From contig JAJYDI010000064.1 in NCBI GenBank assembly GCA_021777635.1, forward strand, positions 1 through 10,852: DNA of 10,852 nt, in the 5' to 3' direction. The notes beneath the pieces were generated by a model. It was not told the origin of the DNA, did no database searches, and saw only the letters and a program-made list of their open reading frames with translations. Position 1 is the stretch's first letter. Every line of letters begins with the position of its first letter. The position numbers and the translations under genes are program-made. The stretch is from Pseudomonadota bacterium (GTDB lineage Bacteria > Pseudomonadota > Gammaproteobacteria > Xanthomonadales > Rhodanobacteraceae). Of the stretch, positions 6,433-10,852 are shown one piece after another.

Positions 6433-6993
6433 TCAGGTCAGGCGGCTCTTGAGCAGTGCCAGCACCTGCTGCACCGCGGCGGGCTCGCCGCTCAGCTCGA
6501 TCACGCTGGCGCTGCCCTGCGCCCGCACGGCGACGTTGACGGTGCCGCTGACGGCATGCGTCCTGGCGTGCGAGAACACCGAGAACAGGCGCTTGAAAAA
6601 GCCCTGCGGCGGCGGTTCGGCCACCTGCACCTGCACCGCCACGCGGTAGGTGTGCGCCGCATCATCGTGCGCCGTGACCGTGCCGACGCCGCCGCGCTCG
6701 AGCGCAAGGCCGACTCGACGGTAGGTATTGTCGACGGTGTCGTTGAGATCGAGGCTGCCGGCCGAGGCGGCGTCCGCGGTCGCACCGGGCGCCGCACTCA
6801 CTGCGGCGGCCCCACCGCCGGCGGCCGGAATCGTCATCGCCGCCGCCGTTGGCGGCAGATCCAGCGGAGGGGGCACCTCCAGCGGACGTTCCTGCTGCGC
6901 GTTCTTCCAGGCTTCATCGCTCTTGCGATGGAACAGGCTGCAGCCGGAAAGCGTCAGGGTGACGAGTGCAGCGGCGGTCAGAAGCTTCTTCAT
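6433..6993 (-). CDS. bamC: BamC/NlpB/DapX-like outer-membrane lipoprotein (short form)
   Basis: The 186-residue product starts with a lipoprotein signal: KK at 2-3, a hydrophobic stretch, and lipobox LSGC with the lipidated C18. S19 at position +2 predicts the outer membrane. A proline-rich segment (EVPPPLDLPP, about 39-48) and an Ala/Gly-rich linker (about 49-80) lead to one compact domain (about 85-186) containing DNTYRRVGLALERGGVGTVT and repeated beta-like segments. The link to BamC rests on the position directly after dapA, as in E. coli dapA-bamC, the VPP-DLP segment, and the resemblance of NTYRRVGLALER to BamC repeats. E. coli BamC is about 344 residues with two such domains; this protein has room for one. 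If correct, it is an accessory part of the Bam outer-membrane protein assembly complex. It starts 21 bases after dapA and is probably co-transcribed with it. Confidence 0.75.
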   Translation of the reverse strand: MKKLLTAAALVTLTLSGCSLFHRKSDEAWKNAQQERPLEVPPPLDLPPTAAAMTIPAAGGGAAAVSAAPGATADAASAGSLDLNDTVDNTYRRVGLALERGGVGTVTAHDDAAHTYRVAVQVQVAEPPPQGFFKRLFSVFSHARTHAVSGTVNVAVRAQGSASVIELSGEPAAVQQVLALLKSRLT

Positions 6994-7014
6994 GCGGGAT
7001 TCCAGGGTGATGAT

Positions 7015-7920
7015 TCAGGCGGCTGAAGCGCGGGGCCGCAACGCAGCCAGCGTCTCGGCGATACGACGGCGCGCGCTGCCGTGCTCGAGCTCGAGCAGCG
7101 GCAGGCGCACAACCGCGGTGGCGATGCCGATCTCGGCCAGGCCGGCCTTTACCGGAATCGGATTGGGGGCGCAGTTTAGCGCGTCCAACAGCGGCACCAG
7201 GGCGGCCGCCTGGCGCTGGGCCGAGGCGCGGTCGCCGCAGCACGCCGCATCACAGAGCGCGCGGAACGCCTCCGGCACCAGATTGTTGGCGACCGAGATC
7301 ACGCCGGCGGCGCCGGCCAGCATCGCCTCGTGCGCGCTGCCGTCGTCACCGGATAGAAAGACGAAATCGTCCCGCACCAGCGCCGCGACGGCGGCGATGC
7401 GTCCGGCATCGGCACGCGCCTCCTTGATGGCCACGATCCGCGGATGCCCGCGCAGCGCGGCAACCGTTTCGGGCAGGAGATCGCAGCCGGTGCGCGAGGG
7501 TACGTTGTAGAGCACCACCGGCAGGCCGCCGTTCTCGGCCACCGCGAGAAAGTGCCGGCGCAGACCCTCCTGGGTCGGGCGCACGTAGTACGGGGTGACC
7601 ACCAGCGCGGCGTCGGCGCCGAGCGCCTCGGCGCGACGGGCCAGTGCGACCGTCGACGCGGTGCCGGCCTGGCCGCAGCCGGCGAGCACCGGGACGCGAC
7701 CGGCCACCTGCTCGACGGCGCGTGCCAGCAGGCGTTCCCACTCGGCGTGCTCGAGCATGTGCGCCTCGCCGGTCGAGCCGGCGACGACCACGCCCTGCGT
7801 GCCGCCGGCCAGCTGGTGGTCGAGCAGGCGCGCGAAGGCATCGAGATCGAGCGCGCCGTCGGCCGCGAACGGCGTGGCGAGAGCACAGATGCTGCCGGAG
7901 AGCTTCAAGGGAAACGCCAT
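7015..7920 (-). CDS. dapA: 4-hydroxy-tetrahydrodipicolinate synthase DapA
   Basis: The 301-residue TIM-barrel enzyme condenses pyruvate with aspartate semialdehyde, the first step of the lysine and diaminopimelate branch. Numbering from ATG 7920, the Schiff-base lysine is K166 in VAIKEA. The catalytic tyrosines are Y138 in LYNVPSRTG and Y112 in TPYYVRPTQEG, and the carboxylate-binding arginine is R143. The substrate loop is GSTGEA (48-53), with serine where E. coli has Thr44. The frame has another ATG at 7938, giving six extra residues (MRAHRP). I prefer 7920 because homologues begin close to the LSGSICALATPF segment and because a candidate promoter would start transcription at about 7930. 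Neither ATG has a good ribosome binding site. It is followed by the bamC-like gene and is divergent from gcvR. Confidence 0.95.
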   Translation of the reverse strand: MAFPLKLSGSICALATPFAADGALDLDAFARLLDHQLAGGTQGVVVAGSTGEAHMLEHAEWERLLARAVEQVAGRVPVLAGCGQAGTASTVALARRAEALGADAALVVTPYYVRPTQEGLRRHFLAVAENGGLPVVLYNVPSRTGCDLLPETVAALRGHPRIVAIKEARADAGRIAAVAALVRDDFVFLSGDDGSAHEAMLAGAAGVISVANNLVPEAFRALCDAACCGDRASAQRQAAALVPLLDALNCAPNPIPVKAGLAEIGIATAVVRLPLLELEHGSARRRIAETLAALRPRASAA

Positions 7921-7936
7921 TGGCCGGTGTGCACGC

Positions 7937-7966
7937 ATGTTACTTGCGGGTTTGCGAGGCGGGCAA
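7937..7966 (-). promoter_or_regulatory. Candidate dapA promoter
   Basis: On the minus strand TTGCCC (7966-7961) and TAACAT (7942-7937), each with four of six matches, are 18 bases apart. Transcription would begin near 7930, ten bases before ATG 7920. This is plausible but not strong; it gains interest because the inverted repeat at 7940-7970 spans it. Confidence 0.35.
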
Positions 7967-7970
7967 GTAA
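7940..7970. repeat. Inverted repeat TTACTTGC-N15-GCAAGTAA between dapA and gcvR
   Basis: Two perfect eight-base arms (7940-7947 and 7963-7970) are separated by 15 bases. The centre-to-centre distance is 23 bases, about two helical turns. The repeat overlaps the candidate dapA promoter and lies 27 bases upstream of the earliest gcvR start. There is no T tract suggesting a terminator. It could be an operator or a hairpin in the gcvR leader. The arms are visible directly; the role is inferred. Confidence 0.5.
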
Positions 7971-7997
7971 GCTCACGACAGGCCGGACACGTCGTTC

Positions 7998-8591
7998 GTG
8001 CCGGGGACCGCCAGCCCGCACGGGTGCATCCACTTGAACCGATCTTCCCAGCGTCCCGGACCCGACAACCACCTGCTGATCCAGACCGTGACTCCCGCCG
8101 CGCGCTCGCCGCTGCTGGCGCTGGTCAAGCGCATCGCGGATTCCGGCTGCAATCTGGCGGATACCCGCGTCTCCACCGTCGGCTCCGATGTCTCGCTGAT
8201 CCTGCTGGCGCAGGGGCCGTGGGATGCGGTGGCCAAGCTCGAGGCCGCCCTGGCGCGCGCCGGTCGCGACGAGGAGCTGCATCTGGTCAGCTACCGGACC
8301 ACGCCGCGCGCGCCGCAGTCGCACCTGCTGCCGTACGTGGTCGAGGTCGTGGCGGCCGACAAGCCCGGCGTGATGCTCGACATCATCGAGTTCTTCGCCC
8401 GTCGCAGCATCACGATCGAGCAGCTGACCTCGTCGCGCTACCGCGCCATGCAGACCGGTGCCGACATGTTCTCAGCGCAAATCACCGTCGGCATTCCCAG
8501 CGAGGCGCACATCGCCGCCCTGCGCGACGATTTTCTCGAGCTCTGCGACGGGCTCAACCTCGACGCCATCATGGATCCGATGAAGTTCTGA
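7998..8591 (+). CDS. gcvR: GcvR-like ACT-domain regulator of the glycine cleavage system
   Basis: The product (197 residues from GTG 7998) has two ACT-like domains, about residues 26-100 and 112-190, and no DNA-binding domain. It fits GcvR, which in E. coli binds GcvA and blocks activation of the glycine cleavage operon when glycine is low. Family-like segments are LLALVKRIADSGCNLADTRV (39-58), VVAADKPGVMLDIIEFFARR (117-136), the MQTGADMFSAQITVGIP segment (151-167) and the end LDAIMDPMKF. The start is uncertain: GTG 7998 and TTG 8034 are both possible, neither has a strong ribosome binding site, and conserved sequence begins only at about RPGPDNHLLI. The gene is followed by the small ORF and bcp, as gcvR-bcp neighbours are in E. 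coli. No gcvTHP genes are in the window. Confidence 0.88.
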   Translation: MPGTASPHGCIHLNRSSQRPGPDNHLLIQTVTPAARSPLLALVKRIADSGCNLADTRVSTVGSDVSLILLAQGPWDAVAKLEAALARAGRDEELHLVSYRTTPRAPQSHLLPYVVEVVAADKPGVMLDIIEFFARRSITIEQLTSSRYRAMQTGADMFSAQITVGIPSEAHIAALRDDFLELCDGLNLDAIMDPMKF

Positions 8592-8604
8592 CCGGGAGGA
8601 CGTC

Positions 8605-8727
8605 ATGATCGTCGCCGCCCATTCCGCCACGCCCGCCGGCAGCGCACTCGCCGCGGGTGCTTGCACCGGGCCGCAGGCCCTGAAACAGTGCATCGTCCGA
8701 CTCGAGCCGGACCGCAGCCCGCGATGA
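8605..8727 (+). CDS. Unannotated 40-residue ORF overlapping the bcp start
   Basis: An ATG at 8605 is preceded by GGGAGGA, a strong ribosome binding site five bases upstream, and opens a 40-codon frame. Its stop TGA (8725-8727) overlaps the bcp ATG (8724-8726) as ATGA. Counted codon by codon, GC is about 82% at third, 72% at first and 65% at second positions, the order expected of real coding sequence in a GC-rich genome. The peptide is Ala-rich in its first half, has two cysteines (C20, C29) and a charged tail (RLEPDRSPR). It has no clear signal peptide, lipobox or known domain, and I do not recognise it. Because bcp has no ribosome binding site of its own, the simplest role is to deliver ribosomes to bcp. 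It could also be a small functional protein. Confidence 0.5.
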   Translation: MIVAAHSATPAGSALAAGACTGPQALKQCIVRLEPDRSPR

Positions 8728-9185
8728 TCGAACCCGGCGCGCGCATTCCCGATCTGCCGCTGGCACTGTCCAGCGGCAAGACCGCGCGATGGGCCGACTA
8801 CGCCGGACACTGGCTGGTGCTCTACTTCTATCCCAGGGACAACACGCCGGGCTGCACCACCGAGGGTCTCGAGTTCAACGCGCTGCTGGCGCGGTTCCGG
8901 CGCCGCAAGGCCGTGGTGCTGGGTGTTTCGCGCGACTCGCTCGCCGCGCACCGCGCCTTCCGCGCCCGGCAGGGCTTCGCCTTCGATCTGGTCAGCGACG
9001 GCGACGAGGCACTGTGCCGCGCCTTCGACGTCATCCACGAAAAGGTGCTCTACGGCAAACGCCACCTCGGCGTGGTGCGCAGCACCTTTCTCATCGCCCC
9101 CGACGGCACGCTGGCGCAGGCCTGGCGCAACGTCAAGGTTGCGGGGCACGCCCAGGCCGTGCTGGACGCGATTCCGTCCCGGTGA
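8724..9185 (+). CDS. bcp: Thiol peroxidase of the Bcp/PrxQ peroxiredoxin family, apparently lacking a resolving cysteine
   Basis: The 153-residue cytoplasmic protein should reduce hydrogen peroxide and organic hydroperoxides. The peroxidatic cysteine is C44 in FYPRDNTPGCTTEGLEF (35-51), with T41 and P42 of the active-site loop. The fold markers GVSRDS (67-72), FDLVSDGDEALCRAFDV (87-103) and RSTFLIAPDG also match. Many Bcp proteins have a resolving cysteine five residues after the peroxidatic one; here that position is L49. The other known position, in helix 3 of Xylella-type PrxQ, is R80. The only other cysteine is C98. The ATG at 8724 overlaps the stop of the 40-codon ORF (ATGA) and has no Shine-Dalgarno, suggesting translational coupling. 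Frames extending upstream from the same start are not Bcp-like. The PIN-PhoH gene follows after 94 bases. Confidence 0.92.
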   Translation: MIEPGARIPDLPLALSSGKTARWADYAGHWLVLYFYPRDNTPGCTTEGLEFNALLARFRRRKAVVLGVSRDSLAAHRAFRARQGFAFDLVSDGDEALCRAFDVIHEKVLYGKRHLGVVRSTFLIAPDGTLAQAWRNVKVAGHAQAVLDAIPSR

Positions 9186-9279
9186 CCGGCCACCTGCACC
9201 CCATCGCCACCCCGCGCGGTCGCCGCCGCGGCAGGCCGATGCCATCTCCCCCGCTCCACCACCACGAGGATCCGTCCGC

Positions 9280-10659
9280 ATGACTCGCGGCAAGCGCATC
9301 TACGCCCTCGATACCAACGTGCTGCTGCACGACCCGACATCGCTGTTCCGCTTCGAGGAACACGATGTCTTCATCCCGATGACGGTGCTGGAGGAACTGG
9401 ACGAGAAGAAGAGCGGCGGCTCGGAACTGGCACGCAACGCGCGCCAGACCAGCCGCTTCCTCAACGAGCTGATCGAGCGCGGCAACGGCCACGGCATCAA
9501 GGACGGATTGCCGCTGACCGACCCGCAGGGCATCAAGCTGGGCCGCGGCGGCGCCGCCGGCAAGCTGTGGTTCCAGTCGCGCACCGCCGACAGCCACCGC
9601 AAGGCCGACAACGAGATCCTGGCGGCGGTGCTCGACCTGCGCGAGCGCCATCCGGACACGCCGGTGGTGCTGGTGAGCAAGGACATCAACCTGCGCATCA
9701 AGGCGAGCATCTACGGCATCGCCGCGGAAGACTACGAGAATGATCGCGCGCTGGATGACTTTGCCCTGCTCTTCAGCGGTCATGCCGAGTTGCCCGAGAA
9801 CTTCTGGCAGCGTCATCCCGAAGTGCGCTCGTGGTCGGAGCGCGGGCACACCTTCTACGAACTGACGCCGGCGGGAGACGAGGAGTGGCACCCGCATCAG
9901 TGCCTGTGCCTGCCCGGCGAATCGGGCATCGAGCTGCGCGTGCTCGGCGTCGCCGACGGCAAGGCGCGGCTGAAGCTGCTGGACGACTACAGCGGGCACA
10001 CTCACACCGTGTGGGGCATCTCGGCGCGCAACCGCGAGCAGAACTACGCGCTCAACGTGCTGATGGACCCCGAGGTGGATTTCGTCACGCTGCTCGGCAC
10101 CGCCGGCACCGGCAAGACCCTGCTGGCGCTGGCCGCGGGACTGGCTCAGGTGATGGACCAGCAGCGCTACCGCGAGATCATCATGACCCGCGCGACGGTG
10201 TCGGTGGGCGAGGACATCGGCTTTCTGCCAGGCACCGAGGAGGAGAAGATGACGCCGTGGATGGGCGCGCTGACCGACAACCTCGAAGTGCTGGCCAACC
10301 CCGAGGAAGGCGGCGCATGGGGCCGCGCGGCGACCAACGATCTGCTCACCTCGCGGGTCAAGATCCGCTCGCTCAACTTCATGCGCGGACGCACCTTTCT
10401 CAGCCGCTACGTGATCATCGACGAGGCGCAGAACCTGACGCCCAAGCAGATGAAGACGCTGATCACCCGCGCCGGTCCCGGCACCAAGATGATCTGCCTC
10501 GGCAACGTCGAGCAGATCGACACGCCCTACCTCACCGAGACCAGCTCCGGGCTGACCTACGCGGTGGATCGCTTCAAGGGCTGGCAGCACTCGGCGCACA
10601 TCACCCTGCGCCGCGGCGAACGCTCGCGGCTGGCGGACTTCGCGTCGGAGGCGCTGTGA
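9280..10659 (+). CDS. PIN-domain PhoH-family ATPase (PhoH2/YlaK type)
   Basis: The 459-residue protein fuses an N-terminal PIN nuclease-like domain (about 6-160) to a C-terminal PhoH ATPase domain (about 245-459). The PIN acidic residues appear present: D11 in [13 protein letters not shown]38/E39 in [10 protein letters not shown]110 in RKADNEILA, and D135 in [11 protein letters not shown]. The ATPase has Walker A GTAGTGKT (273-280), Walker [15 protein letters not shown] (377-390) and LGNVEQID (408-415). Mycobacterial PhoH2, of the same architecture, is reported to have RNA helicase and RNase activity, so an RNA-processing role is likely but unproven here. It is not the shorter single-domain PhoH/YbeZ of the ybeY operon. 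GAGGA nine bases before ATG 9280 supports the start; the frame is open back to 8923, but that stretch overlaps bcp in another frame. Its stop overlaps the thiD start. Confidence 0.93.
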   Translation: MTRGKRIYALDTNVLLHDPTSLFRFEEHDVFIPMTVLEELDEKKSGGSELARNARQTSRFLNELIERGNGHGIKDGLPLTDPQGIKLGRGGAAGKLWFQSRTADSHRKADNEILAAVLDLRERHPDTPVVLVSKDINLRIKASIYGIAAEDYENDRALDDFALLFSGHAELPENFWQRHPEVRSWSERGHTFYELTPAGDEEWHPHQCLCLPGESGIELRVLGVADGKARLKLLDDYSGHTHTVWGISARNREQNYALNVLMDPEVDFVTLLGTAGTGKTLLALAAGLAQVMDQQRYREIIMTRATVSVGEDIGFLPGTEEEKMTPWMGALTDNLEVLANPEEGGAWGRAATNDLLTSRVKIRSLNFMRGRTFLSRYVIIDEAQNLTPKQMKTLITRAGPGTKMICLGNVEQIDTPYLTETSSGLTYAVDRFKGWQHSAHITLRRGERSRLADFASEAL

Positions 10660-10852
10660 AAGAGCCGGGACCGGCTCCGCCCATCGCACTCACCATCGCC
10701 GGCTCCGACTCGGGCGGCGGCGCGGGCATCCAGGCCGACCTGAAAACCTTCATGGCCCGCGGCGTGCACGGCACCAGCGCGATCACCGCGATCACCGCGC
10801 AGAACACCCGCGGCGTCAACGCCGTGCATGCGCTGCCGCTGCGCGCTCTGCG
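10656..10852 (+). CDS. thiD: Hydroxymethylpyrimidine/phosphomethylpyrimidine kinase ThiD, N-terminal part (cut by window edge)
   Basis: The first 65 residues are visible. [20 protein letters not shown] at residues 10-29 is the substrate- and nucleotide-binding start of ThiD, followed by [20 protein letters not shown] and NTRGV, all in the family order. The enzyme phosphorylates HMP twice to give HMP-PP for thiamine synthesis. The start is GTG at 10656, whose last two bases belong to the TGA stop of the PhoH gene (GTGA overlap). GGAGG at 10647-10651, four bases upstream inside the PhoH gene, is a strong ribosome binding site, so the two genes are very likely co-transcribed and coupled. The C-terminal part and any fused ThiE or TenA domain lie outside the window. 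Confidence 0.93.
   Translation, partial: MKEPGPAPPIALTIAGSDSGGGAGIQADLKTFMARGVHGTSAITAITAQNTRGVNAVHALPLRAL

Noticed and set aside
6207..6452. 81-codon plus-strand frame after fdxA
   Set aside because: It runs through the terminator hairpin and into the bamC-like gene, with a GTG start and no ribosome binding site.
8668..8680. GGGCC-GCA-GGCCC hairpin inside the small ORF before bcp, as a terminator or attenuator
   Set aside because: Five-base stem with a three-base loop and no T tract; too short to call in a GC-rich region.
8923..9279. Upstream in-frame extension of the PIN-PhoH gene
   Set aside because: It overlaps bcp in another frame, reads as low-complexity Arg/Pro/Ala sequence, and the ATG at 9280 has its own ribosome binding site directly before the PIN domain.
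1..10852. Mobile elements, CRISPR arrays, phage or defence genes
   Set aside because: No transposase or integrase motifs, no regularly spaced repeats, no target-site duplications next to the tRNA, and uniform GC-rich coding throughout.

Overview
This is a GC-rich stretch of ordinary bacterial chromosome. Gene content, gene order and the look of the proteins point to a gammaproteobacterium, most likely in or near the Xanthomonadales/Lysobacterales. The main signs are pcnB-folK-panB-panC-panD in a row, dapA followed by a bamC-like lipoprotein gene, gcvR next to bcp, an FdxA-type 7Fe ferredoxin, and a single-gene Xanthomonas-like GcvR ending in DPMKF. The placement is inference from remembered protein features, not a database search. 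I saw no phage genes, transposases, CRISPR arrays or other signs of horizontal transfer.

Layout. (1) 1-1491: a divergent pair, the 5' part of nnr (NAD(P)H-hydrate repair, minus strand, cut by the window edge) and queG (last step of queuosine synthesis, plus strand). (2) 1652-5738: a minus-strand cluster transcribed pcnB, folK, panB, panC, panD. It encodes poly(A) polymerase, the folate enzyme HPPK and three pantothenate enzymes. PanB with PanC and PanD makes pantothenate from ketoisovalerate and aspartate. (3) 5771-6202: tRNA-Glu(CTC) followed closely by fdxA, plus strand. (4) 6381-6406: a perfect hairpin terminator that can serve both strands. (5) 6433-7920: dapA then a short bamC-like lipoprotein gene, minus strand. 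(6) 7998-10852: a plus-strand run of gcvR, an unlabelled 40-codon ORF, bcp, a PIN-PhoH ATPase gene and the start of thiD, with two overlapping stop/start junctions.

The genes are mostly housekeeping: cofactor synthesis (pantothenate, folate, thiamine, queuosine), lysine synthesis, RNA processing, redox and peroxide defence. I found no evidence of a new multi-gene system. The points most worth a second look are small. They are: the 40-codon ORF whose stop overlaps the bcp start; a Bcp peroxiredoxin lacking both usual resolving cysteines; two genes (nnr, pcnB) whose -10 boxes sit six bases before the ATG and so predict leaderless mRNAs; a near-symmetric -10 region shared by pcnB and the tRNA; and an inverted repeat over the likely dapA promoter.
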